From Paenibacillus rhizovicinus (GTDB lineage: Bacteria > Bacillota > Bacilli > Paenibacillales > Paenibacillaceae), in contig NZ_CP048286.1 of assembly GCF_010365285.1 (NCBI RefSeq), forward strand, positions 4,302,046 to 4,366,045: DNA of 64,000 nt, written 5' to 3'. Of this stretch, positions 16,285 through 24,440 are shown one piece after another. Both the position numbers and the translations under genes were made by a program. The first letter of the stretch is position 1, and the number at the start of each line of letters is the position of its first letter. The notes beneath the pieces were generated by a model. It had not been told where the DNA came from. It saw only the letters and a program-made list of their open reading frames with translations, and made no database searches.

Positions 16285-16842
16285 TTAATCTTGATTATGG
16301 TTGCTCGGATAAGTGGCGACGGCTTCGATCTCGATCAGCCAGTCGGCGTTGACAAGGCCGGCGACGCCGACGGTGGAGCGGGCGGTTTTAACAGGATTTT
16401 CCGGTGTGTTGAAATATTTCGCATAGGCGTTGAACCAGCCGTCGAAGTCGAATTTGCCGCCCTTCGCCGCATCCGGCGCGACATAGACGCGCAGGTACGT
16501 GACGTCTTTCAACGACAAGCCTTGCTCTTTCAGCTGCTTCTCGATATTTACCAAAATGCTCTTGCCTTGCGTCTCCGTATCGCCGTAGCGCTCGTAGACG
16601 GTTTTGCCGTCCTTGTTGATGACGGACGGCGTCGTCCCGCTCGTCGTGAAGGTAGCGGTGCCGCCCGGCGTAGCGACGGCGCTGGCGATGGAAGACTTCG
16701 GACTGCCGTAGAATTCCGGCTCGTAGATCGGAGCGAGCGGATATTTGCTCGGCGTAATGGCGGCATAGACGCTTGCGGTCGCGGCCAGGCAGGAAATCAC
16801 GATAACGCCGGCGGCGATTTTAACTTTACGAGTAAACTTCAT
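16285..16842 (-). CDS. Exported RidA (YjgF/UK114) family protein
   Basis: 185 residues. The ATG has AGGAGGG upstream (CAGGAGGGAATAACTT). Residues 1-27 are a signal peptide or anchor (KIAAGVIVISCLAATASVYA), unusual because RidA proteins are normally cytosolic. The rest has the RidA fold: TFTTSGTTPSVI near the N-terminal strand, ILVNIEKQLKEQGLSLKDVTYLRVYV in the centre, and PVKTARSTVGVAGLVNADWLIEIEAVA at the end, where the Arg equivalent to the substrate-binding Arg of RidA is conserved. RidA hydrolyses reactive enamines/imines to ketones and ammonia. Lying beside an exported amine oxidase, it may hydrolyse that enzyme's imine product outside the cell. That link is inference. Confidence 0.85.
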   Translation of the reverse strand: MKFTRKVKIAAGVIVISCLAATASVYAAITPSKYPLAPIYEPEFYGSPKSSIASAVATPGGTATFTTSGTTPSVINKDGKTVYERYGDTETQGKSILVNIEKQLKEQGLSLKDVTYLRVYVAPDAAKGGKFDFDGWFNAYAKYFNTPENPVKTARSTVGVAGLVNADWLIEIEAVATYPSNHNQD

Positions 16843-17012
16843 AAGTTATTCCCTCCTGAATGGGCTGGTAACGGATGGGACGCCGCGCCAGAGGGCGCTT
16901 GGCGCCAACTGCAAAAGGCGAGTATCGAGCATGATTGCCATAGGATTGAAACGTTGTTGAAGGTTGATGCCGTTGAACATGAACGGCGGTAAGAATAAGC
17001 GGCGGTAAAAGA

Positions 17013-18620
17013 CTATTCTTTCATGACGCGTTCATGAATGTCGGTGACGACGGAGCGCGCGGACTCGATGGCGCCTGCCATCCAAGCGGTAATGTAGCTG
17101 ATGTGCTCGCCGGCGAGATACACGCGTTTGTCGGGACGGCACAGCACCGGATAGTTCGTTTTCCGGTCGTCGGCCGAGTAGGACACCCAGCTGCCCATGT
17201 TGTATTTGATCGTTTTCCAGTTCACGGAGAACGAAGATTCGAACTCTCTATAATATTGCGGGTGGATCTTGCTGCCTTGATCCAAGGCAAGCGCTTCGCG
17301 CTCTTGGAAGGTCAGAGCCCCGATCTTATCCGCTTTGGCGCCTTGCGCGTAGTAGCCGAGCAGCAGGCCCTTCTTCGCCATGTAGTTGGTCGGCGGATAA
17401 TAGATGGAGGAGATGTCCATGTTCGTCAGCGTGTTGCCGCCGAAGATTTGATCGTCTTCCTCCCAGAAGCGGCGCTTGAACTGCAGGCCGATCTTGCCGG
17501 CGTTCGCGTATTTCGTATTGTTGATCGCCGTCGTCATTTCTTGCGACAGGTCATGCTTGATCGTCTTCAGAACGGACAGCGGAATCGTGCAAATGCAGAA
17601 GTCGCCTTCGATTTGCTTCGCTTCTCCGCTCAGCAGATCTTTGTACGAGACGATGACTTTCTCGCCGACATGCTTGATTTCCGTGACTTCCATATTGTGC
17701 TTGATCTTGCCGCCAAGCCGCTTCTCGAATGCCTTCGGAATGGCATCGATGCCGCCAACGGGGTGGAACATCATCATTTGCTGATCGTACTCGTATTCGC
17801 TCGAGAAGAAGCTCGAGAAGCCGGAGTTGATGATGGCTTTCATGTCGAACGGATCACGGATGACGCCTGCGTCGAGACGCGAGCCCGGTTCGTCCTTGTA
17901 GCCGCCGCGCGACGAGCCTTTGTAGAACAGGTCGACGTCGAGGTTGCCCTCGGAACGGAGGTAGGCGACGACTTTCGCTTTCTCGTCCGGCGTGAGCGGC
18001 AGGTCGAGGCCCGGCTGATTGACGGCTTTGGCCAGCAGTTCGCTGATATAGCCTTTCGCATCGGCCTTCGCGGCGCGTTTGCGGACGCGGGTGTCGGACA
18101 AGGAGCTGTTGACGCCCGTATTGTAATAATAGGCGCTCTCGTTCACGTTATTGAACGGCTCCATTTGGATGCCGAATTCCCGGCAGTATTCCATCGTGAC
18201 ATGGAATTGCGGGATGCGCATGCAGCCTGCGTTCAAGTAATGGCCATCGTCGAAACGCGCGACCTGCTTCTGTCCGCCGACTTCCGTCACGGTCGTGCCG
18301 CGGCGAACCGACCAGTTCCGGCCGCCGGTGCGGGCACGGGCTTCGAGGATGGTGCAGTCGTAGCCGGCTTTGCCCAGCTCGTAAGCGGATGTCAGACCGG
18401 CGAGACCCGCGCCGAGAATGATGATTTTCTTGCCGGAACGGTTCGTGCCCTTCAAGTCCCAGCTGGAAGGAGGCTCGTATTCCGCGGCCTGCATCGTTTC
18501 TGGCGTGAACAAGCCCATCGTTCCCATGACGCTGAATACGGCAGCGGCACCGCCGATCTTGCCCACGGTCGTCAGAAATTGTCTGCGCGACCATTCGTTT
18601 GGCGTTTCTTTCGTTTCCAT
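17013..18620 (-). CDS. Tat-exported flavin amine oxidase (monoamine / L-amino acid oxidase family)
   Basis: 535 residues from the ATG preceded by AAAGGAGC. The N-terminus has a twin-arginine signal (SRRQFLTTVG, Arg12-Arg13, then a hydrophobic stretch GGAAAVFSVMGTMGLF), so the folded, FAD-loaded enzyme is a Tat cargo. The FAD-binding GAGLAG lies at residues 70-75, with Glu93 (LEARARTGGR) to bind the ribose. The C-terminal FAD motif is VYLAGEHISYITAWMAGAIESA. Members oxidise primary amines or L-amino acids to imines, giving H2O2 and, after hydrolysis, ammonia. The gene heads an operon with ridA-like and tatA, and a TnrA/GlnR box sits at the activating distance upstream. The precise substrate is not deducible. 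Confidence 0.9.
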   Translation of the reverse strand: METKETPNEWSRRQFLTTVGKIGGAAAVFSVMGTMGLFTPETMQAAEYEPPSSWDLKGTNRSGKKIIILGAGLAGLTSAYELGKAGYDCTILEARARTGGRNWSVRRGTTVTEVGGQKQVARFDDGHYLNAGCMRIPQFHVTMEYCREFGIQMEPFNNVNESAYYYNTGVNSSLSDTRVRKRAAKADAKGYISELLAKAVNQPGLDLPLTPDEKAKVVAYLRSEGNLDVDLFYKGSSRGGYKDEPGSRLDAGVIRDPFDMKAIINSGFSSFFSSEYEYDQQMMMFHPVGGIDAIPKAFEKRLGGKIKHNMEVTEIKHVGEKVIVSYKDLLSGEAKQIEGDFCICTIPLSVLKTIKHDLSQEMTTAINNTKYANAGKIGLQFKRRFWEEDDQIFGGNTLTNMDISSIYYPPTNYMAKKGLLLGYYAQGAKADKIGALTFQEREALALDQGSKIHPQYYREFESSFSVNWKTIKYNMGSWVSYSADDRKTNYPVLCRPDKRVYLAGEHISYITAWMAGAIESARSVVTDIHERVMKE

Positions 18621-18662
18621 GCGCTTCAGCTCCTTTGTGGTTCGTCTGTCCGACTTGAGAGC

Positions 18663-18715
18663 AATGTAGCATGGTTTTTTTAGGCGGGGCCAATATTTTG
18701 TGAGAATATCTAACA
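18663..18715 (-). promoter_or_regulatory. Amine oxidase promoter with TnrA/GlnR box
   Basis: TGTGAGAATATCTAACA at 18699-18715 fits the TnrA/GlnR consensus TGTNA-N7-TNACA exactly. On the minus strand an extended -10 (TGC TACATT, hexamer 18668-18663) follows, predicting transcription from about 18656. The box centre is then about 51 bp upstream, the spacing known for TnrA-activated promoters. There is no good -35, as expected for an activated promoter. Confidence 0.7.
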
Positions 18716-18802
18716 TAAATAAAGTTTATAAGACTGATAGAAAATAATAATTGACTAATCATCGTTAGGTAAAAACACCCAAATATAGAGCTTTTCTATA
18801 AT

Positions 18803-18818
18803 ATGGAAGCGATTTCAA
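18803..18818. promoter_or_regulatory. Possible catabolite-responsive element (cre)
   Basis: ATGGAAGCGATTTCAA fits the loose CcpA consensus WTGNAANCGNWNNCAW and has one mismatch to the stricter form. It sits between the two TnrA/GlnR boxes. Such matches also occur by chance, so this is a candidate only. Confidence 0.4.
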
Positions 18819-18854
18819 TTGTAATTAACAGATTTGGACGGGCTGTCAGACCCA

Positions 18855-18917
18855 TTGAATTAAAACCAAAGTGCTGTTATATTTCCAACTAAGATAGTTG
18901 TGTTATGTTTTATAACA
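18855..18917 (+). promoter_or_regulatory. Promoter of the tnrA-like/tatC operon with downstream TnrA/GlnR box
   Basis: TTGAAT (18855-18860), a 17-bp spacer and extended -10 TGT TATATT (hexamer 18878-18883) form a good sigma-A promoter. TGTTATGTTTTATAACA at 18901-18917 matches TGTNA-N7-TNACA in full and lies just after the predicted start. A bound regulator there would block elongation, so repression is expected rather than activation. Confidence 0.65.
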
Positions 18918-18980
18918 TGTTCTGTAATGAGAGTCACCCGATTAGCAACGACTACTTGTACTAGGGGAGGCTGTTGGACG

Positions 18981-19202
18981 ATGACTGACAAAGTAATGAG
19001 CATCGGAATCGTTTGCGATTTGACGGGACTGACGGAAAGGCAAATTCGGTATTATGAGGAGCGGCAGTTGATTTTTCCGGTTCGCTCGAAGGGCGGCGCG
19101 CGCAAATACTCGTTCGGGGACGTGGAGAGGCTGAAGGAGATCAACGATAAGCTGAGGGACGGATTCAATACGTTCGAGCTGAGAAAAGCCGGAAGGTTGT
19201 GA
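18981..19202 (+). CDS. Truncated MerR/TnrA-like DNA-binding protein
   Basis: 73 residues; the ATG follows GGGGAGG (18964-18970). The whole protein is a MerR-type winged helix: [20 protein letters not shown], then [24 protein letters not shown]. The wording is very close to Bacillus TnrA, the global nitrogen regulator, rather than to GlnR. TnrA is about 110 residues; the C-terminal tail through which glutamine synthetase inhibits it is missing here, ending instead FELRKAGRL. The protein could bind TnrA/GlnR boxes without the usual nitrogen-sensing input, or compete with the full-length regulator. It is followed by tatC after 5 bp, and a box lies in its own leader. Confidence 0.75.
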   Translation: MTDKVMSIGIVCDLTGLTERQIRYYEERQLIFPVRSKGGARKYSFGDVERLKEINDKLRDGFNTFELRKAGRL

Positions 19203-19207
19203 GGAGC

Positions 19208-19960
19208 ATGAAAGTAGTTGAAGAAACGATGACGCTGATCGGGCATCTGACCGAGCTGCGGACCCGAATCTGGCGAATCCTTGCCGTCTTCATCGTATCG
19301 ATGGGCGGAGGGCTGTATCTGTCGCCGAAGGTGCTGCGCTATTTGAAGAGCGTCCCGCCCGGCTCGAATATGACATGGAACGTGTTCTCGCCGTGGGACG
19401 GCATTCGGATGTACATGACCATTGCAGTCGTATTCTCGCTTACGATATCGCTGCCGTATATTCTGTATCAATTGTGGGGCTTCGTGAAGCAAGGCCTTCA
19501 TCCTGAGGAGCGCTCGGCGGCGCTGCGTTACGTGCCGTACAGCGTCATCTGCTTCCTGACAGGGCTCGCATTCGGCTATTTCGTCGTCTTCCCGATGAGC
19601 TTCGCCTTCACCTCCAAGATCACGAAGAGCATGCAGCTCGTCGAGACGTACGGCGTCGCGCAGTATTTCGGCTTTATGTGCAACATCGTTATCCCGCTCT
19701 CCATCGCCTTCGAGCTCCCCGTCGTCGTCATGTTCTTGACAAAGATCGGCGTCCTGACGCCGACCGTGCTGCGCAAAATGCGGCGTTACGCGTACTTGAT
19801 CCTCGTCGTCGTCGCCAGCCTCATCTCGCCGCCGGAGCTGATCTCCCATATGATGGTCTTCATTCCGCTCGTGCTGCTTTATGAAATCAGCGTCCTGCTG
19901 TCGAGCATCGTCTACGGGCGGAAGAAGAGCGCAGCGCTGGCCGAAAGCGCGGGCGCGTAG
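19208..19960 (+). CDS. tatC: Twin-arginine translocase subunit TatC
   Basis: 250 residues with six membrane segments. The N-terminal signature TLIGHLTELRTRIWRI carries the conserved Glu and Arg that read the twin-arginine motif. ISLPYILYQLWGFVKQGLHPEERS is the characteristic first cytoplasmic loop, and FGYFVVFP marks the next segment. The start is probably ATG 19208 (GAGGAG immediately before) or GTG 19199; translation is likely coupled to the TnrA-like gene ending 5 bp upstream. TatC is the receptor for Tat signals and acts with TatA encoded at 16.0 kb. Its operon mate, a nitrogen-type regulator, is unusual for a Tat gene. Confidence 0.93.
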   Translation: MKVVEETMTLIGHLTELRTRIWRILAVFIVSMGGGLYLSPKVLRYLKSVPPGSNMTWNVFSPWDGIRMYMTIAVVFSLTISLPYILYQLWGFVKQGLHPEERSAALRYVPYSVICFLTGLAFGYFVVFPMSFAFTSKITKSMQLVETYGVAQYFGFMCNIVIPLSIAFELPVVVMFLTKIGVLTPTVLRKMRRYAYLILVVVASLISPPELISHMMVFIPLVLLYEISVLLSSIVYGRKKSAALAESAGA

Positions 19961-20067
19961 CATCGCGGGCACGGTGAAATCTGGCTTATGCTAAGAGCAG
20001 CATTACGCGTTAAGCGCAAATCGCCGTGCGTTGCATGGCCAAATGAAGGTAGAGCCTACGGCAGACT

Positions 20068-20192
20068 CGCCAGACACAGGTAGCCGAAGGCAGGTTGCAG
20101 AGGGCAGACTGCCAGGCGCAGGTCGCAGAGGGCAGTCCGCCAGGCAAGTCGCCGAGGGCAGACCGCGAGGCGCAGGTAGCCGAGGGCAGAAA
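20068..20192. repeat. Degenerate ~27-bp tandem repeats after tatC
   Basis: Units built on CAGGTNGCNGAGGGCAG occur four to five times with small indels (for example CAGGTCGCAGAGGGCAG and CAGGTAGCCGAGGGCAG). No coding potential is convincing. From 19961 to 20067 I see nothing. Confidence 0.7.
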
Positions 20193-20237
20193 AACGCCGC
20201 TCCCCGTTCAGATGAACGTGGTAGCGGCGTTTTTCTG
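20190..20237 (+). terminator. Terminator of the tnrA-like/tatC operon
   Basis: AAAAACGCCGCT (20190-20201) pairs with AGCGGCGTTTTT (20223-20234), a 12-bp stem with a 21-base loop that can fold further (GTTCA/TGAAC), followed by C. Confidence 0.85.
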
Positions 20238-20486
20238 CTTCCGTTTCCTGTTTTCAATCTCTAACGAACCGTACGCACCTTAAACAGCTGAAATGAGCGT
20301 CATAGTAAGAATAACGAATCTGACACACCTTATTCCGGCGTAAACAGCTTTCTTGCAGGGGGTTTCAGCCAAATAGCGCCGTTGGGATTCGTTACGTTGC
20401 AGAAAGTCGTAAAATGGAGCGAATAGCGCGGACTGGGTTCGTTAGCGCCACTTGTTTGAACCTACTAATACAGCAATTCACACTCA
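20238..20486. other. Non-coding spacer with scattered short repeats
   Basis: No gene is seen. The words AAACAGCT (twice), AACGAATC/GATTCGTTA and AATAGCGC recur in different arrangements, suggesting decayed copies of a small intergenic repeat. Confidence 0.5.
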
Positions 20487-20489
20487 CGC

Positions 20490-20850
20490 CGCCATCCTGC
20501 TCTCGCATCGGAAAACACTCACTCACCGTCCTGCTTGTACTCATTCGCCGCCCGCCGCCAGCCTGCCCACGCAGCGGAACGCACTCACTCGCCATCCTGC
20601 TTGTACTCATTCGCCGCCCGCCGCCATCCTGCCCACGCAGCGGAACGCACTCACTCGCCATCCTGCTTGTACTCATTCGCCCCGCCCCGCCATCCTGCCC
20701 TCGCGGCGGAACGCGTTCACTCGCCGTCCTGCTTGTACTCGTTCGCCGCCCGCCGCCATCCCGCCCTCGCGGCGGAACGCGTTCAAGCCGCCAGTCTGCC
20801 CTCACAGCGGAACACGTTCACTCGCCGTCCTGCTTATACTCGTTCGGCGT
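20490..20850. repeat. 66-bp tandem array seeded by the 3' end of the response-regulator gene
   Basis: The word CTGCTTGTACTC recurs at 20531, 20597, 20663 and 20729, exactly 66 bp apart, and as CTGCTTATACTC at 20830, where it encodes the last codons of the minus-strand response regulator. Each unit is a ~31-bp piece copying the gene end with its stop codon plus a ~35-bp piece ending GCGGAACGC. Extra 35-bp half units occur at about 20490 and 20781. Confidence 0.85.
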
Positions 20851-22413
20851 CATGCCGACCTCCTGTTTGAACACCTTCGCGAAGTAGGAGTAGTTGGCAT
20901 AGCCGACCTTCTTCGCGACGGCGAACACCGACAGATGCGTCGTGCGGAGCAGCTGCTTGGCGGCGGCGATGCGCGCCCCGATGACGTAGGTGCCGAGCGA
21001 TACGCCGGTTTCTTTCTTGAACAATCTGGCCAGGTAATCGGGGTGGAGGTAGACGATTTCCGCCAGGCTGATCCGGGTCAGATCCTCGCCGTAATGCGCT
21101 TGGATGTATTGTTTGATTTCTTCCGCGACGGATTTGGGCTGCTCGGCGAAATCGCGGTAGTCCATCGCGGTGTTGACCAAGTAGTGCAGGTAAGCTTCCA
21201 TATCCTCGATGGAGTTCAAGGAATGGGACAATAAGCGCTCATTATTCTTGCCCGTATACAGCTGATGCGCCTGAATGCCCTTGGACTTGAGGAAGGCGTA
21301 GACGAGCTGCATCATATCCAGCCGGAACAGGCCGAGGACGGACGTCGTGAAATGCTCATGGCGCGAGGGAGCGGTTAAATACCGGTTCGTTTCGGCCAGA
21401 AAATCATCCGGAAGGTTCCGGTTCAACAAGTCTTCCAGCCGTGCCAGATCCGGCGGCATATAGGCCTCGTCGGTCGGCCGGAGATAATGCTCCGCGAAGA
21501 AGATTTGATTGCGCCGCTTGGCGATCTCGTCATTCAGCTGCAGCAGCTGCCGGATAATCGGGCTGATGTCTTCGAGCCGGCCGGACAAGGCGACGATGCA
21601 GCAGGCGTCGCATTTCAGCGAGCGGTTCGCTTGCTGGATGAACGAGGCGCACAGCTCGTCGATTAACTGGGAATCGGGAGGCTGGTTCCATTTCAGGACG
21701 GCGATCCAATTATGCGCGCTGTACTCCAGTACCGTTTCCACGGTAAACAGCGGATTCTTGAACAGCTCGTACAGCACGTTGAGCAGCGCGAAATCGAACA
21801 GGTTCTTCTCGTCTCTTCCCATGCTGCCGTCATACGGGAACAGATTGAACAGCACGGGCTGCACGAGATCGCTCATGCCGCAGGAGAGATTCTGTTCTTC
21901 GACGGCGCGCGCGACGTCCGCAGGCTTGAGGGGGAAAGAGACGCTGCCGCTGATCAGCTTGCGCCAGAAATGCTCGAGGATCTTCGCTTGATTCCGCTGC
22001 CAGTAATACCCTTCCTGAATGGCCTTCTCCTGTTTCTGCTGTTCGTTCGCCCGTTCCACGGCTTTCCGGATAATCAGCATCAGCTTATCGAATTGAATCG
22101 GCTTCAGGAAATATTCGAAGCTGCGCAGCTCGATCGCTTTCTGGGCATAGTTGAAGTCGGCGTAATTGGTCAGGAAAATCGCCTGAACGTTGTAATTCTC
22201 CTCGCGAATCCACGCTAGCAGCTCCAAACCGCTTCCTTGCGGCATCTCGATGTCGGAGATCAGAATCCGAATCGGATGGTTCATCAGAATTTCGCGCGCT
22301 TGGGCGACATTATGGGCGGTATAGACCGTTTCGATGCCAAGCGACAGCCAGTCGATCTTCTTCTCCAGCGCGGTCACGACAAAGTAATCATCGTCCACGA
22401 GCAATACGTTCAT
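20818..22413 (-). CDS. Response regulator with AraC-type DNA-binding domain (YesN type)
   Basis: 531 residues. The receiver domain covers residues 1-120, with acidic Asp7-Asp9, the phosphorylation site Asp54 (ILISDIEMPQGSG) and Lys104 (YFLKPI). A long unassigned middle region follows. The C-terminal ~100 residues are a double helix-turn-helix of the AraC family (RISLAEIVYLHPDYLARLFK, then VAKKVGYANYSYFAKVFKQE). The partner kinase ends 4 bp upstream. The pair is divergent from the importer at 24.4 kb, which it presumably activates on sensing an extracellular sugar. The 3' end of this gene has been amplified into a 66-bp tandem array downstream. Confidence 0.93.
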   Translation of the reverse strand: MNVLLVDDDYFVVTALEKKIDWLSLGIETVYTAHNVAQAREILMNHPIRILISDIEMPQGSGLELLAWIREENYNVQAIFLTNYADFNYAQKAIELRSFEYFLKPIQFDKLMLIIRKAVERANEQQKQEKAIQEGYYWQRNQAKILEHFWRKLISGSVSFPLKPADVARAVEEQNLSCGMSDLVQPVLFNLFPYDGSMGRDEKNLFDFALLNVLYELFKNPLFTVETVLEYSAHNWIAVLKWNQPPDSQLIDELCASFIQQANRSLKCDACCIVALSGRLEDISPIIRQLLQLNDEIAKRRNQIFFAEHYLRPTDEAYMPPDLARLEDLLNRNLPDDFLAETNRYLTAPSRHEHFTTSVLGLFRLDMMQLVYAFLKSKGIQAHQLYTGKNNERLLSHSLNSIEDMEAYLHYLVNTAMDYRDFAEQPKSVAEEIKQYIQAHYGEDLTRISLAEIVYLHPDYLARLFKKETGVSLGTYVIGARIAAAKQLLRTTHLSVFAVAKKVGYANYSYFAKVFKQEVGMTPNEYKQDGE

Positions 22414-22417
22414 CGGG

Positions 22418-24157
22418 CTACGCTCCCATCTCGGTTGGATTCGCCGGAGGATCCGGAAGATACAGGGTGATGCAGGCGCCTCCGCCTTCCCGGTTCGAGA
22501 AGCGGATATACGCGTTCTTGCCGTACAGATATTCCAGCCGCTGCACGGTATTCATGATGCCGATCTGCGTTCCGTGCGTCTGGTCGAGCGGCTGTCCATG
22601 CTGCAGCTTCGCCAAGACGTCCGGGGGGAATCCGGGACCGGTATCCGAAATCCAGATGACGGTCATCGGCTCGTCCTCGATGATTCTTCGATCGACGGTC
22701 AGCGCAATCAGCGCTTCGTTGTCCCGCGAAACGGCGTATTTGATCGCGTTCTCGATGAAGGTTTGCAGCACGAGCGGCGGTATCGGCGTATGCCGCGAAG
22801 GCTCGGCCAGCTCGATGCGATAGTCGAACGAGTCGCGGTAGCGGTTCTTCTGAATATCGAGATAAATGCGTACATGCTCGATCTCGTCCTCCATGCGAAC
22901 GAAGTCCTGTCCGTTCTGGAAGATATAGCGGAAGTAGTCCGACGTGGACAAGGCCATCTGCTGGATTTCCCCGGTCATGTCCATCTGCGCCATGCTGTGA
23001 ATGGTCGTCAGGCAGTTGAGGAAGAAATGCGGTTTGATTTGGAGCTTCGTATAGTCCAGCTGGATGCGCTGCTTCTCGATCTCGCGTTCGTAAATATCGA
23101 TCTTGTACGTCTTGATTTGCGTGACGAGATGAGAGAATTGCTTATTCGCTTTCTCAAGCTCGACGATCTTGCTGCTGGCGATGTCCAGCGGTTCGCCGTC
23201 CTCGGTCCAGAAGGCGAGGTTATACGAGAAACTCTTGATCGGCTGAAGCACCTTGTTCTTGAAATACAGCAATATGAAGCACAGGCTGCAGGCGACGATC
23301 AGAGCGAGAAGCACGATCAGCAGCTGGGCGATCATGATTTTCTCGAACGCGCCGAATTGAATGACCAGCTTGACGAAGAACGAAGCGTTCGTAAACTCGC
23401 CGATGACCGTCGTTTTGGTTTGCAGCACATTCATGAGCGAGAACCCGCCCGGCTTCGCATTCAGCAGCTTGCCATTATTCGTAATCGGGCTTGTGACGAG
23501 CGAGCCGTCCGCGGTCGCCAAGGAGGCGTAGCCGTTCTCGCCCAGATTGATTTGGCGCAGGGGGCGGATCAGTTCGTCCGCGGCGATCAGGCAGATAATA
23601 TAGCTGTCGTGATAGGGAACGATATTAATGAGATAAAATTTCCCGGCCAGCTGAACGGTCGACCAGCGGGAGTAGAACTGGTCATAGATGATCTTGTCTT
23701 TGATATAGACGTTGATCTGCTGCTGCAATTCCTGATACTCCTTGTACGTCATTCCCATAGGCGCGCAGTTGAGCAGGAAATTCTTATCCTTGAAGAAGAG
23801 GAAGAAGTTATAGGCTTGCCCGTAGCTTTGCTGCAGCTCGACGAACCGGCGGTAGAGCGCGCTGTTGGCTTTGATGAACTCGGTTTCGTCGGTGGCGTGC
23901 TTCTCCATCACTTTCACGTTCTCGTCGTTAGCCAGCGTCCAGCCCATGAAATGGTTGAGATACGAGAAATCGCTGTTGATCCGGTTAATGTACAGGTTAG
24001 CCGTATCCCGCAAGTCGCGCGCGGACTGCTGTTTGACGATCGCGATCGACGCGAAGCTGATGATGAAGTCCAAGATCAGCGCGGAGAACGAGATGACGAG
24101 AATGATTTTGACGTAATGCTGGATCGGATATAGCTTGCTCTCCGCTTGTTTGGCCAT
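22418..24157 (-). CDS. Sensor histidine kinase (YesM type)
   Basis: 579 residues. Two membrane helices, at about 18-40 and 276-298, flank a ~235-residue extracellular Cache-like sensor region. A HAMP-like linker follows (LQPIKSFSYNLAFWTEDGEP). The His_kinase domain has its phospho-acceptor His377 in LQIKPHFFLNCLTTI, and the ATPase domain shows the N-box FIENAIKYAV and G-box DTGPGFPPDV. This is the architecture of kinases sensing extracellular sugars or oligosaccharide-loaded binding proteins in Paenibacillus. Its gene is divergent from the importer and co-transcribed with the regulator. Confidence 0.93.
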   Translation of the reverse strand: MAKQAESKLYPIQHYVKIILVISFSALILDFIISFASIAIVKQQSARDLRDTANLYINRINSDFSYLNHFMGWTLANDENVKVMEKHATDETEFIKANSALYRRFVELQQSYGQAYNFFLFFKDKNFLLNCAPMGMTYKEYQELQQQINVYIKDKIIYDQFYSRWSTVQLAGKFYLINIVPYHDSYIICLIAADELIRPLRQINLGENGYASLATADGSLVTSPITNNGKLLNAKPGGFSLMNVLQTKTTVIGEFTNASFFVKLVIQFGAFEKIMIAQLLIVLLALIVACSLCFILLYFKNKVLQPIKSFSYNLAFWTEDGEPLDIASSKIVELEKANKQFSHLVTQIKTYKIDIYEREIEKQRIQLDYTKLQIKPHFFLNCLTTIHSMAQMDMTGEIQQMALSTSDYFRYIFQNGQDFVRMEDEIEHVRIYLDIQKNRYRDSFDYRIELAEPSRHTPIPPLVLQTFIENAIKYAVSRDNEALIALTVDRRIIEDEPMTVIWISDTGPGFPPDVLAKLQHGQPLDQTHGTQIGIMNTVQRLEYLYGKNAYIRFSNREGGGACITLYLPDPPANPTEMGA

Positions 24158-24440
24158 CTGCCCCGCAGCTCCTCGCTATCTGCCTCTGAATGCGACATCC
24201 ATGGCGTTGTCTGATTATTATAATGCCGGGGGTCGAAAATACAAGCCGATTACGGCCTCTCCGCGACGAATGTCCGGATAATGACAGCAAAAAGTCTGGA
24301 TTGGATGACTGCCGGGACCGCGAGAGCAAGTCCGCGTTCCGGATGCCGCCGCATATCGCCGAAATGTCCGGAAACTACCTTTATGATGTCCAAATGGCAT
24401 CTGATATTGCACGTATACTGAAGTCATTGGAAGGCGCAGC
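24158..24440. promoter_or_regulatory. Divergent control region between the sensor kinase and the importer
   Basis: On the minus strand TATAAT (24222-24217) follows TTGTAT (24244-24239) with a 16-bp spacer, a plausible kinase promoter. On the plus strand TATACT (24414-24419) has no good -35, fitting an activator-dependent importer promoter. I could not define the regulator's binding repeats. Confidence 0.5.

Noticed and set aside
17034..18683. A 549-codon plus-strand frame opposite the amine oxidase
   Set aside because: Antisense shadow; the amine oxidase has a Tat signal, FAD motifs and a ribosome binding site, the opposite frame has none.
18751..18802. Promoter from TTGACT to TATAAT
   Set aside because: The two hexamers are 40 bp apart, far outside the normal spacer; a better promoter lies at 18855-18883.
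20392..20805. A minus-strand frame with a 22-residue repeat in the 66-bp array
   Set aside because: The repetition comes from the DNA array; no start site or conserved domain, and the array derives from a gene end read in another frame.
20490..20850. CRISPR array
   Set aside because: The units are contiguous 66-bp copies that include a gene end; there are no unique spacers of constant length and no cas genes.
22574..24133. A 519-codon plus-strand frame opposite the sensor kinase
   Set aside because: Low-complexity Arg/Asp/Glu-rich shadow; the kinase motifs are all on the minus strand.
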